Below are positions 1 to 7,595 of a DNA stretch of 64,000 nt, in pieces. Source of the DNA: Fimenecus sp900545625 (GTDB taxonomy: Bacteria > Bacillota > Clostridia > Oscillospirales > Acutalibacteraceae); the NCBI GenBank assembly GCA_963931525.1, contig OZ007023.1:868001-932000 (forward strand), read 5' to 3'. How positions within the stretch are numbered: the first letter of the stretch is position 1; each line of letters begins with the position of its first letter. The notes below the pieces were generated by a model. It saw only the letters and a program-made list of their open reading frames with translations, ran no database searches and had not been told where the DNA came from. Position numbers and translations under genes: made by a program.

Positions 1-328
1 GATGAAGGACGGCATCGGCGCAGGTTTTACGCGCGAGGACCACGCGGACTTAAGCAACCAGCTCCTCGCGTCCTATGCCAAGGTGCAGGATGCGAAAGCC
101 CTCGCATCGGTCATCGGCGAAGAGGAACTTTCTGCCGACGATAAGCTGCTCATGGAATTCGGCAGAGCGTTTGAAGCACGGTTCTTGAACCAGAGCTTTA
201 CGGAAAACCGTACAATGGATCAGACGCTCGACCTTGGGTGGGCGCTTTTGTCCATGCTGCCGCGCCGCATGCTCGACCGTGTGGACGAAAAGACGCTCGA
301 AAAGCATTACAAAGGCGAATCCGCATAA
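1..328 (+). CDS. atpB: V-type ATP synthase subunit B, C-terminal part (cut by window edge)
   Basis: This is the last ~108 residues of the non-catalytic B subunit of a V/A-type rotary ATPase, which would sit in the A3B3 head of the membrane ATPase coupling ATP to H+ or Na+ movement. The frame is open from the first base; the ATG at base 2 is internal and is not the start. The sequence has the family's typical C-terminal features: the GAGFTREDH loop, a run rich in helices, and the closing LLxxLPRxxLxR segment. The next gene is subunit D, 35 bases downstream, which is the usual B-D order of these operons and supports the call. Confidence 0.9.
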   Translation, partial: MKDGIGAGFTREDHADLSNQLLASYAKVQDAKALASVIGEEELSADDKLLMEFGRAFEARFLNQSFTENRTMDQTLDLGWALLSMLPRRMLDRVDEKTLEKHYKGESA

Positions 329-363
329 CGCGGCGCAAATATGGATTCGGGAGGTGAATTCGC

Positions 364-1011
364 TTGGCGCAGGTGTTTCCGACAAAGGCAAATTTAATGG
401 CTACCCAGAAGTCGCTGGAGCTCGCGCGCATGGGGTATGAGCTGATGGACCGCAAACGCAGCATTCTGGTGCGTGAGATGATGCAGCTCGTGGACGAAGC
501 GCGCGCGGTCGAGTCGCAGATCGGCGACGTTTACAAGCAGGCTTATGCTTCGCTGCGGCTTGCAAATATCACCTTGGGGCTCTGCGGCAACTTTGCGCGC
601 AGTGTGCCCGTAGATGTTTCCCTTTCGGCGCGCGGCAAGAGCGTCATGGGCGTGGAGATCCCGATCTTGGAACTCCCGGAGACCCAGGCGGAGCCGCACT
701 ACGGCTTTCACCGGACGAATTCGCATCTCGACGAAGCCTATCGGCAGTTTAACCGTGCAAAGCAGCTTACCGTGCGGCTTGCCGAAACGCAGGCGTCCAT
801 CTTCCGTCTGGCGGATGCGGTCAAGAAAACGCAGAAGCGCGCGAATGCGTTGAGCAACATTTTGATCCCGCAGTTCGAGGCGACCGTGAAGTTCATCACG
901 GAGGCGCTCGACGAAAAGGAACGCGAGGATTTCACGCGCCTCAAGGTCGTAAAAAACGCCAAACTGCGCGCGCAGGCAAACGCAGAAACCCCAGCGGACG
1001 AAGCGCAGTAA
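364..1011 (+). CDS. atpD: V-type ATP synthase subunit D (central stalk)
   Basis: A 215-residue subunit D, the long coiled-coil rotor shaft linking the A3B3 head to the membrane ring. I take the TTG at 364 as start: a GGAGGTG ribosome binding site lies just upstream, and it keeps the N-terminal family pattern xxVFPTKxNLMxxxKSLxLA. An ATG at 397 is in frame but would lose that motif. The N- and C-terminal thirds are helical and charged, as expected of an antiparallel coiled coil, with a middle insert around the LSARGKSVMGVEIPILE segment. It is the last gene of the V-ATPase operon and is followed by a strong terminator. Confidence 0.92.
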   Translation: MAQVFPTKANLMATQKSLELARMGYELMDRKRSILVREMMQLVDEARAVESQIGDVYKQAYASLRLANITLGLCGNFARSVPVDVSLSARGKSVMGVEIPILELPETQAEPHYGFHRTNSHLDEAYRQFNRAKQLTVRLAETQASIFRLADAVKKTQKRANALSNILIPQFEATVKFITEALDEKEREDFTRLKVVKNAKLRAQANAETPADEAQ

Positions 1012-1033
1012 AATTATTTTCAGCAAATATAAA

Positions 1034-1059
1034 ACAGGCTGTCCAAACGGACAGCCTGT
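1034..1059 (+). terminator. Rho-independent terminator after atpD
   Basis: An 11-bp perfect stem (acaggctgtcc / ggacagcctgt) with an AAAC loop lies 22 bases after the atpD stop. The T-run is short (TTGCT), so it may also serve the convergent gene on the minus strand. Confidence 0.75.
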
Positions 1060-1076
1060 TGCTATGTATAAACGAT

Positions 1077-1403
1077 TTAGAGATATGTTTCTTTCGAGTC
1101 ACAATATTTTTTGAAATCCTCCGGATACAAATAACGTTCTATCAGCGTGTTTGCTTTTCCTGCTGTTTGTATAAGCATGGCTTCGTAATCTTCCAAAAGA
1201 GTTGCGATGTCTTCTGCGAAGTTATCCATGTCGCCGGCGATGTCACGTACTTCATCGATTGCTACACTATAACCGTCCGGATTATCACATTCCTCTATCC
1301 ACCATTCTTCTGCTTGATCCGCTAGCTTTTCCAACGCATCTGCTTTTTTGCGTGTCTCGGCTTTGAGCGTGCGCAACATTTGCAGCATATCCCGTGTCAG
1401 CAT
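1077..1403 (-). CDS. Hypothetical protein, 108 aa, helical, acidic
   Basis: I do not recognise a family. The protein is predominantly helical, acidic and without membrane segments. The N-terminal half has a coiled-coil look (RTLKAETRKKADALEKLADQ) and the middle contains WWIEECDNPDGYSVAIDEV. A good ribosome binding site (GGGGAGG, 7 bases before the ATG) supports translation. It starts 24 bases after the stop of the small membrane protein gene upstream, so it is probably the last gene of the SCIFF transcription unit. Its AT-richer sequence differs a little from its neighbours. Confidence 0.6.
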   Translation of the reverse strand: MLTRDMLQMLRTLKAETRKKADALEKLADQAEEWWIEECDNPDGYSVAIDEVRDIAGDMDNFAEDIATLLEDYEAMLIQTAGKANTLIERYLYPEDFKKYCDSKETYL

Positions 1404-1427
1404 AAAACATCCTCCCCTTTTTGCTTT

Positions 1428-1706
1428 CTATTTTTCTTTGCGTTCCCGCGCGCGTTTGCCAAGCGTATCCGCAAAGTATACGCCGACCAAAACGCCTGCC
1501 GCAATAAGCGTGGAATACAGGCGGTTCCACCCGAAGCGTGCTTCCAGAACGCCGGTCGCAAACAGCACGCCGACGATCGAGAGAATATACACGATCAGTA
1601 AAACAACCCTGCACTTGTTCTGCGGGCGCTCACTGTAAGAAAGCCCGTATACCGACAGCATCACGAGCACCGCGATGCCGATATAGCCGGCTAAAAATGC
1701 GGTCAT
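1428..1706 (-). CDS. Small membrane protein, 92 aa, three predicted TM segments
   Basis: Function unknown. Three hydrophobic stretches are visible (residues ~3-20, ~35-53 and ~63-80), followed by a strongly basic tail (GKRARERKEK), so the C-terminus is probably cytoplasmic. I chose the ATG at 1706 because AAGGGG lies 8 bases upstream; a GTG at 1715 is in frame but overlaps that ribosome binding site. It sits 39 bases downstream of the SCIFF maturase and 24 bases upstream of the next small gene, suggesting one transcript. Confidence 0.6.
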   Translation of the reverse strand: MTAFLAGYIGIAVLVMLSVYGLSYSERPQNKCRVVLLIVYILSIVGVLFATGVLEARFGWNRLYSTLIAAGVLVGVYFADTLGKRARERKEK

Positions 1707-1745
1707 GCGTTTCACCCCTTGTTTGCCGGAATAGCCGTAAAAGGC

Positions 1746-3137
1746 TTACATATTGCTTTCCGCTTTGTCCAGCGCCTCGGCGACTTTCAGCATGATGGCG
1801 CATTCCATCCGCTTTTTGAAAAGCTTGCAGCCCAGCTCATAAACGCCCGTGACCGCTCCCGTCGCATGGTAGGCGTTCGCCGCGCACCCGCCGCTGCAAT
1901 AGAGCTTTGCCCAGCAGTCGCGGCATTCTTTGCGCGCGTAGGCGTTGCACAGCTTGAATTCCTGCTGCACGGCGGTGTTGGTCACGCCGCTCCAAATGTC
2001 GCCTAAGCGGTATTTTTCATCGCCGACGAATTGATGACAAGGGTACAGGTCGCCCCACGGCGTTACGGCAAGGTATTCCGTCCCCGAGCCGCAGCCGGAA
2101 ATGCGCTTGTAAATGCACGGCCCGCCCGACAGGTCGATCATATAGTGATAGAACGTGAAAGGCTTCCCCGCACGTCTGCGGCGCAGCATTTCCTCCGCTA
2201 AGATCTCATACTGCCGGTAAAGTGCGGGCAGATCCGCTTCGCTTAAAGCATACGGGTCGTCAGGCGCGCTGACTACGGGCTCCATGGAAAGCTCCGTAAA
2301 GCCCAGATCCGCCATGTGGAAAATATCGTTTGTAAAGTCCAGATTGTACTTCGTGTACGTCCCGCGCACATAGTAGCCGCGGTTGCCGCGCTTTTGCACG
2401 AAATCCTGAAACTTCGGCACGATGAGGTCGTAGCTGCCCTGTCCGTTCACCGTCTTGCGCAGGCGGTCGTGCACTTCCTTTCGCCCGTCTAAAGAGAGCA
2501 CAACGTTGTGGCACTCACGGTTGGCAAATTCGGTCACTTCGTCGTTCAACAGTACACCGTTCGTCGTTAAAGTGAAGCGAAAGTTTTTGCCCGCTTCCTT
2601 TTCGATGCTGCGCGCATACGCCACAAGCTGCTTCACGACTTCAAAATTCATCAGCGGCTCGCCGCCGAAAAAGTCCACTTCTAAGTTCTTGCGCGTGCCT
2701 GAATGCTCTACTAAGAAGTCGAGCGCGCGTTTGCCCGTTTCAAACGACATCAGCGCCCGCTCGCCGTGGTATTTGCCCTGCGCGGCGAAGCAGTACGAGC
2801 AGTTGAGATTGCAGGTGTGCGCCACATGCAGGCAAAGTGCTTTGACAACGGTGCTTCGGTTTTTAAAATCGAATGCGCGGTCGGCGTAAACGTCCTCGGT
2901 GAACAGCTTGCCTTCCGTTTTGAGCTGCTCAATGTCCGCGAGCACTTCGTCAAGCTCCTTTGCGGAAAGGTTCTCCCTTTCCCCGTATTTTGCGAGAAGC
3001 TCTGCCTTGATCTCGTCCTTTGTGTGCGCTTCATACAGCGCGATCGCGTCGTAAGCGACCTCGTCCACCGCGTGCACCGCGCCGCTGAACACGTCGAGCA
3101 CGATGTTATAGCCGCCGAGTTTATACTGATGTACCAA
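1746..3137 (-). CDS. scfB: SCIFF peptide radical SAM maturase (thioether-forming)
   Basis: A 463-residue radical SAM/SPASM enzyme that installs Cys-to-Thr thioether bonds in the SCIFF ribosomally made peptide. The radical SAM cluster motif CNLNCSYC (CxxxCxxC) lies at about residues 109-116. It is preceded by the N-terminal peptide-recognition region that begins VHQYKLGGYNIVLDVFSG, the hallmark opening of SCIFF maturases. The C-terminal SPASM region carries the auxiliary-cluster cysteines (CGSGTEYL, YPCHQF, CRDCWAKLYCSGGC, ELGCKLF). I place the start at the TTG at 3137, preceded by AAAGGA. An in-frame upstream TTG at 3167 would lie inside the terminator hairpin. The substrate gene scfA is immediately upstream. 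Confidence 0.93.
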   Translation of the reverse strand: MVHQYKLGGYNIVLDVFSGAVHAVDEVAYDAIALYEAHTKDEIKAELLAKYGERENLSAKELDEVLADIEQLKTEGKLFTEDVYADRAFDFKNRSTVVKALCLHVAHTCNLNCSYCFAAQGKYHGERALMSFETGKRALDFLVEHSGTRKNLEVDFFGGEPLMNFEVVKQLVAYARSIEKEAGKNFRFTLTTNGVLLNDEVTEFANRECHNVVLSLDGRKEVHDRLRKTVNGQGSYDLIVPKFQDFVQKRGNRGYYVRGTYTKYNLDFTNDIFHMADLGFTELSMEPVVSAPDDPYALSEADLPALYRQYEILAEEMLRRRRAGKPFTFYHYMIDLSGGPCIYKRISGCGSGTEYLAVTPWGDLYPCHQFVGDEKYRLGDIWSGVTNTAVQQEFKLCNAYARKECRDCWAKLYCSGGCAANAYHATGAVTGVYELGCKLFKKRMECAIMLKVAEALDKAESNM

Positions 3138-3164
3138 AGCGGCACGTCCTTTCCCGTATTTTCT

Positions 3165-3196
3165 CAAAAAGAAAAGCCGTCTTACAACGGCTTTTC
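3165..3196 (-). terminator. Terminator between scfA and scfB
   Basis: Read on the minus strand, a 10-bp perfect stem (gaaaagccgt / acggcttttc, loop of 6) is followed by TTTTTG. It lies between the peptide gene and its maturase, so most transcripts should end after scfA and only read-through should express scfB. Confidence 0.8.
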
Positions 3197-3218
3197 CGAA
3201 GTGTTCGTTTGCAATCGG

Positions 3219-3371
3219 TTATTTCTGCTCCATGCACTTTTCACACTGCTGGTTCGCGACGCCGCAGGAGGTCTTGCAGGCGCTTTGGCAGGAGGTCTGG
3301 CACTCGCCGCAGCCGCCGTTTTCGACGCTCTTTTTCAGGTCACGCGTGTCCAAGGTCTGGATTCTCTTCAT
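3219..3371 (-). CDS. scfA: SCIFF precursor peptide (six-cysteine peptide), 50 aa
   Basis: A 50-residue precursor of the clostridial SCIFF family, modified by ScfB to a thioether-containing peptide of unknown physiological role. The leader MKRIQTLDTRDLKKSVENG is followed by the Cys-rich core GGCGECQTSCQSACKTSC and then QQC. The ATG at 3371 is preceded by AAGGAG at proper spacing, and the length fits the family. An upstream in-frame start would add 15 residues but has no support. This copy has seven cysteines: beyond the usual six, a CEKC motif near the C-terminus adds one. A consensus-like promoter lies ~35 bases upstream. Confidence 0.95.
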   Translation of the reverse strand: MKRIQTLDTRDLKKSVENGGCGECQTSCQSACKTSCGVANQQCEKCMEQK

Positions 3372-3404
3372 ATGTATCGACTCCTTATCGTTTTCTTCGG
3401 TAGT

Positions 3405-3433
3405 ATAGTAGCACACCGCGCGCCTTTTGTCAA
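3405..3433 (-). promoter_or_regulatory. Promoter for scfA (minus strand)
   Basis: TTGACA (3428-3433), 17-base spacer, TACTAT (3405-3410), read on the minus strand. The -35 box overlaps the stop codon end of the upstream decarboxylase gene, so scfA has its own promoter. Confidence 0.8.
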
Positions 3434-4857
3434 TCGCAAACCAGCAGACGCGGCAGCGCGCCGCGGGAGGACAGCACCGAAAGGCCGTGCGCCTGCGCTT
3501 TAAGGATATGGGAAACCATGTCCTGATTTACGATCTCCCCGGGGACAAGCAGCGGCGAACCGGGCGGGTAGCAGAATACGTATTCAAGGCTCATTTTGCC
3601 CGCCGCTTCCTGCAGCGGATAAAGCCTTCCGGAAAGCTTTGCGGCTTCGGCGGGGGAAAAGCGCCGTTCGGGCAGCGCCGACATGGAAAACACAGGTTTT
3701 TTTCCACAAAGCTTTGCTTCACGGTCGATGGCAAAAAGCGCGTCGAACAAGCGTGTGAAACCCGCTTCGGTGTCGCAGACGGAGGTCATCAGCAGTGCGT
3801 AAGAGATCGCTGCCATCTCGCCTTCGATGGCGAATTCTTGTCGCAGAGTCTCTAAAAGCGTTTGCCCGTCCAGCGCAGAATGCGCGGTGACCACGGGCAG
3901 CTTGCCGGAGTCAAAGGCAAAAAACGCGGGGTGGCGTTCAGGCTTGTCTGCCCCCTTGCCGAGCACGAACAGGCGCTCAAGCGCACGGCAGCGTTCGGAA
4001 AAATCGGAAAGCCGCGCGCGGTAAGCGGCGAACGCCGCCGCGCCCCGCGTTTCCAAAAAGTCCGCACACTGCGCGATGGAAGCCAGCAGCACATACGAGG
4101 GGCTGGAGGTCTCGAACATGGAAAGCGCCTGTTGAAAGCGTACCGGGTCTATCCGCGTGCCGCAAAGGTGTGCGGCGGCGCACTGCGTAAGGGCGGGGAG
4201 GGTCTTGTGCAGAGAATGGATCACGATGTCCGCACCTGCGCGCACCGCACTGCGTTCTGCCTGTTCGGTGAAAACCAGATGCGCCCCGTGTGCTTCGTCG
4301 GCAAGCACGGGAACACCCGCTTCATGCGCGGTGCGCACGATCCCCGCCATATCGCTGATCACCCCGTCGTAGGTCGGCGAGGTCACGACGACGAGCCGCG
4401 CGTTCGGGTGCGCTTGAAGCGCACAGCGAACCTGTTCGGGCGTGATGCTGCCCGCAATGCCGCTGCCTGTATCCACGGGCGGCACGAGATAGACAGGTCT
4501 TGCACCCGTAAGCTCGATAGCGTGATAGACACTCCGGTGGCAGTTGCGCGCGACGAGCACCGTCTCCCCCGGTGAGACACACGACACGACCCCCGCCAAA
4601 ATGCCGCAGGTCGAACCGTTTACAAGCGCGAAGGATTCCCCGCTTCCCCAAAGGCGGGCGAGCTGTTCGTTGAGCTGCTGCAAAACGCCCTGCGGGGCGT
4701 GGAGGTTGTCAAAGCCGTCGATCTCGGTGATGTCGAGCGCGTAGGGGAGCGCTTCGCCCAAAAGCGCCGTGTTGCGCTTGTGCCCGGGCATATGGAACGG
4801 ATACACATCCTCTTTTGCGTAATGCAAAAGCAGCCGAAGCAAATTTTTTTCGTTCAT
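3430..4857 (-). CDS. Orn/Lys/Arg decarboxylase family PLP enzyme
   Basis: A 475-residue fold-type I PLP enzyme of the short, clostridial/bacillar Orn/Lys/Arg decarboxylase family (YaaO/SpeA-like). It would decarboxylate a basic amino acid to a polyamine or diamine in the cytoplasm; the exact substrate cannot be read from sequence. Seen motifs are the N-terminal PFHMPGHKR, the nucleotide/PLP phosphate region GSTCGILA, the Asp-containing DEAHGAH that contacts the PLP ring, and SLHKTLPALTQ with the PLP-binding lysine. It overlaps the upstream AraC-type regulator gene by 4 bases (ATGA), so the two are translationally coupled. The C-terminal part (FCYPPGSPLLVPGE) is the family's C-terminal domain. 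Confidence 0.88.
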   Translation of the reverse strand: MNEKNLLRLLLHYAKEDVYPFHMPGHKRNTALLGEALPYALDITEIDGFDNLHAPQGVLQQLNEQLARLWGSGESFALVNGSTCGILAGVVSCVSPGETVLVARNCHRSVYHAIELTGARPVYLVPPVDTGSGIAGSITPEQVRCALQAHPNARLVVVTSPTYDGVISDMAGIVRTAHEAGVPVLADEAHGAHLVFTEQAERSAVRAGADIVIHSLHKTLPALTQCAAAHLCGTRIDPVRFQQALSMFETSSPSYVLLASIAQCADFLETRGAAAFAAYRARLSDFSERCRALERLFVLGKGADKPERHPAFFAFDSGKLPVVTAHSALDGQTLLETLRQEFAIEGEMAAISYALLMTSVCDTEAGFTRLFDALFAIDREAKLCGKKPVFSMSALPERRFSPAEAAKLSGRLYPLQEAAGKMSLEYVFCYPPGSPLLVPGEIVNQDMVSHILKAQAHGLSVLSSRGALPRLLVCD

Positions 4858-5693
4858 ACGGCGCTTCCTTTCCGATATTGTTTCGGCGTCGTGCCCTTGT
4901 ATTTGCGGAAGGTCTTGACAAAATAGCTTAAATCGTTAAAGCCGCAGGAAAGCGCGATCTCCGTCACGCTTTCGTCCGTATAGGTCAGCCGCTCGCAGGC
5001 GCGCTCCACACGGTAGAAATTCAGATAATCAATGGGTGTGCGCCCGGTCATTTCCGAGAAAAAGCGGCAGAAATACCGCGGCGACATCCCCGCCGCCTCG
5101 GCGAGCTCATTCAGTGTGACGGGACTTGCATAGCGCTTGCGGATAAATTTGAGCGCACTTTTGAGCTGCCGCACGCGCCGCAGCACCCGCGCCGTACGTT
5201 CTCCGCTTGAAACGTACCGATGATTTTGTAAGATCAGCCCCACAAGCTGTAAAATAAGCCCCTGCGCCAAAAAGGCATACCCTGTGCCTGCGGCCTGCAC
5301 GGTATCGAACAGCCGCCCGATGGTGCGCGCTTCCTCGCTTTCCCGCGGAAAGGTCGCGTCGAGGACGACGGTGTCCGAATCCGCAAAGTCGGGTACATTG
5401 CCGCGCAGAAATGCGTTTAGATCCATATCGATGCATTGATATACGCACTCCCTTGGCACGCCGCCGTGCACGACACCCTCCTGCACGAGCGCTACATCGC
5501 CCGGGAAAAGCGTCAGGCTGCGCGTGTCGAGCGAGAGGGAAAGCTCTCCCGAAAGTACGCGGATCAGCTCATAATCCATGTGCCAATGCAGCGGCATGTG
5601 GTAACGCGGATGGGTCTTGTCGACATGGTGAAATTCCAGCGGAAAGGCAAATGTGCCCCGCGGTCTTTGTTCCTGAACGGCTCTCGTAAGCAT
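4854..5693 (-). CDS. AraC family transcriptional regulator with cupin sensor domain
   Basis: A 279-residue AraC/XylS-type regulator. The N-terminal half is a cupin-like ligand-binding domain (HWHMDYELIRVLSGE, then a DVALVQEGVVH strand pair). The C-terminal ~100 residues hold two helix-turn-helix motifs (LNELAEAAGMSPRYFCRFF and VTEIALSCGFNDLSYFVKTFRKY), ending in GTTPKQYR, the AraC signature. The open frame extends far upstream to 6989, but only as an antisense shadow of fucI. The true start is ATG 5693, with GAGGTG just upstream. It is divergent from the fucose operon and also overlaps the decarboxylase gene, so it may control either or both. Confidence 0.9.
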   Translation of the reverse strand: MLTRAVQEQRPRGTFAFPLEFHHVDKTHPRYHMPLHWHMDYELIRVLSGELSLSLDTRSLTLFPGDVALVQEGVVHGGVPRECVYQCIDMDLNAFLRGNVPDFADSDTVVLDATFPRESEEARTIGRLFDTVQAAGTGYAFLAQGLILQLVGLILQNHRYVSSGERTARVLRRVRQLKSALKFIRKRYASPVTLNELAEAAGMSPRYFCRFFSEMTGRTPIDYLNFYRVERACERLTYTDESVTEIALSCGFNDLSYFVKTFRKYKGTTPKQYRKGSAV

Positions 5694-5717
5694 ATACACC
5701 TCAAAAAAGTGAATATT

Positions 5718-5745
5718 ATTATACTTTAAAGATAGTATACTACAA
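5718..5745 (-). promoter_or_regulatory. Promoter for the araC-type gene (minus strand)
   Basis: On the minus strand: TTGTAG (5740-5745), 16-base spacer, TATAAT (5718-5723), about 25 bases before the start at 5693. A perfect 10-bp palindrome TAGTATACTA (5733-5742) overlaps the spacer and -35 box and is a candidate operator. Confidence 0.65.
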
Positions 5746-5766
5746 GTTTTCCTGAAAAAACAACAG

Positions 5767-5772
5767 TATAAT
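5767..5772 (+). promoter_or_regulatory. -10 box of the fucose operon promoter
   Basis: TATAAT at 5767-5772, 33 bases before fucI. No recognisable -35 box lies 16-18 bases upstream, which fits a promoter needing an activator such as the divergent AraC-type protein (inference). The AGAGGAG ribosome binding site for fucI follows at 5791-5797. Confidence 0.55.
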
Positions 5773-5804
5773 GAAAAAAGAATAAAAACGAGAGGAGCAC
5801 CCCT

Positions 5805-7595
5805 ATGAGCAACAGATATGTAGGCGATTATCCCGTGATCGGCATCCGACCGACCATCGACGGCAGGCGCGGGCCTTTGAAGGTACGCGAGTCGCTCGAG
5901 GCGCAGACCATGGGGATGGCGAAAGCTGCAGCGGCGCTGTTCCGTGAAAATCTGCGGTATACGAACGGCGAACCCGTCCAAGTCGTCCTTGCCGACACCA
6001 CCATCGGCCGCGTGGCGGAGGCCGCCGCGTGCGAAGACAAATTCCGCAAGGCAGGCGTTGCCATCACGCTGACGGTCACGCCCTGCTGGTGCTACGGCTC
6101 GGAAACCATGGATATGAACAAAAACACCATCAAAGGCGTTTGGGGCTTCAACGGCACCGAGCGGCCGGGCGCAGTGTATCTCGCTTCCGTGCTCGCGTCG
6201 CACGCGCAAAAGGGGCTGCCCGCGTTCGGTATTTACGGGCGCGATGTGCAGGACGCCGACGAAACAGAGATCCCCGATGATGTGAAAGAAAAGCTGCTGC
6301 GCTTCGGCCGTGCGGCAGTAGCGGCTGCGACCATGCGCGGCAAGTCCTATTTGCAGATCGGCTCCATTTGCATGGGTATCGCGGGATCGATCATCAACCC
6401 GGATTTCTTTGAGGAATATCTCGGCATGCGTGTGGAGTCCGTGGACGAGGTCGAGATCCTCCGCCGCATGGAAGAGGGCATTTACGACGAAGCCGAATTC
6501 CAAAAGGCGCTCGCCTGGGCAAAGGAGAACTGCAAGGAGGGCTTCGACAAAAACCCCGACTGGTTCAAAAAGACCGATGCGCAAAAGGAAGAGGCGTGGG
6601 AATTCGTCGTCAAGATGATGTGCATCATCAAAGACCTGTATGCGGGCAACCCGAACCTGCCCGAGGGCCGCGAGGAAGAGGCGGTCGGCCACAACGCGCT
6701 GTGCGGCGGCTTCCAGGGCCAGCGGCAGTGGACGGATCATTATCCGAACTGCGACTTCCCCGAGGCGCTGCTCAACTCGTCGTTTGACTGGAACGGCGCG
6801 CGCGAACCGTATGTGCTCGCGACCGAAAACGACACGCTCAACGGCGTTTCCATGCTGTTCGGCAAGCTCTTGACGAACACCGCGCAGATGTTCTCCGATG
6901 TGCGCACCTTCTGGAGCCCCGAGGCGGTCAAAAAAGCGGCAGGCTATACGCTCACCGGCAAGGCGGCGGAAGCGGGCGGCTTTATCCACCTTATCAACTC
7001 CGGCGCGTCCTGTCTGGATTTCTGCGGTGCGGTCAAGGATGAAAACGGCAACGGCGTTGTCAAGCCGTTCTGGGAAATGACCGAAGCGGACTGCAAGGCA
7101 TGCTTGGACGCGACCACCTGGAATGCGGCGGACATGGGCTATTTCCGCGGCGGCGGCTTCTCCTCGCGCTTCTTAACGCGCAGCGAAATGCCCGCTACGA
7201 TGTGCCGTCTGAATATCGTCAAGGGTTTGGGCCCTGTTATGCAGATCGCGGAAGGCTACACCGTCGCCCTGCCCGACGAGGTCTCCGACAAGCTCTGGAA
7301 GCGCACCGACTACACCTGGCCGTGCACCTGGTTCGCGCCGCGGCTTACGGGCAAGGGCGCATTCAAATCGGCATATGACGTGATGAACAACTGGGGCGCG
7401 AACCACGGCGCGATCAGCTACGGGCACATCGGCGCGGATCTCATCACGCTTTGCTCGATTTTGCGCATCCCCGTTTGCATGCACAACGTGCCGGAGGAAA
7501 AGATCTTCCGCCCCGCGGTGTGGAATGCGTTCGGTATGGATAAGGAGGGGCAGGACTTCCGCGCATGCGCGGCGTTCGGCCCGATGTATAAATGA
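5805..7595 (+). CDS. fucI: L-fucose isomerase
   Basis: A 596-residue ketol isomerase converting L-fucose to L-fuculose (also D-arabinose to D-ribulose) in the cytoplasm, using Mn2+. The length matches the FucI family (~590). The N-terminus begins with the typical PVIGIRPTIDGRRGPLKVRESLE, and the family segments TPCWCYGSETMDMN, GFQGQRQWTDHYPNCDF and SSFDWNG are present. The opening ATG has an AGAGGAG site. The gene is followed with a 4-base overlap by a sugar kinase and then fucU and fucA, which together form a complete fucose-to-triose pathway. Confidence 0.96.
   Translation: MSNRYVGDYPVIGIRPTIDGRRGPLKVRESLEAQTMGMAKAAAALFRENLRYTNGEPVQVVLADTTIGRVAEAAACEDKFRKAGVAITLTVTPCWCYGSETMDMNKNTIKGVWGFNGTERPGAVYLASVLASHAQKGLPAFGIYGRDVQDADETEIPDDVKEKLLRFGRAAVAAATMRGKSYLQIGSICMGIAGSIINPDFFEEYLGMRVESVDEVEILRRMEEGIYDEAEFQKALAWAKENCKEGFDKNPDWFKKTDAQKEEAWEFVVKMMCIIKDLYAGNPNLPEGREEEAVGHNALCGGFQGQRQWTDHYPNCDFPEALLNSSFDWNGAREPYVLATENDTLNGVSMLFGKLLTNTAQMFSDVRTFWSPEAVKKAAGYTLTGKAAEAGGFIHLINSGASCLDFCGAVKDENGNGVVKPFWEMTEADCKACLDATTWNAADMGYFRGGGFSSRFLTRSEMPATMCRLNIVKGLGPVMQIAEGYTVALPDEVSDKLWKRTDYTWPCTWFAPRLTGKGAFKSAYDVMNNWGANHGAISYGHIGADLITLCSILRIPVCMHNVPEEKIFRPAVWNAFGMDKEGQDFRACAAFGPMYK

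Noticed and set aside
4854..6989. A 711-residue open frame covering the araC-type gene and much of fucI antisense
   Set aside because: Only the part from 5693 down has AraC motifs and a ribosome binding site; the upstream extension is a shadow of fucI.
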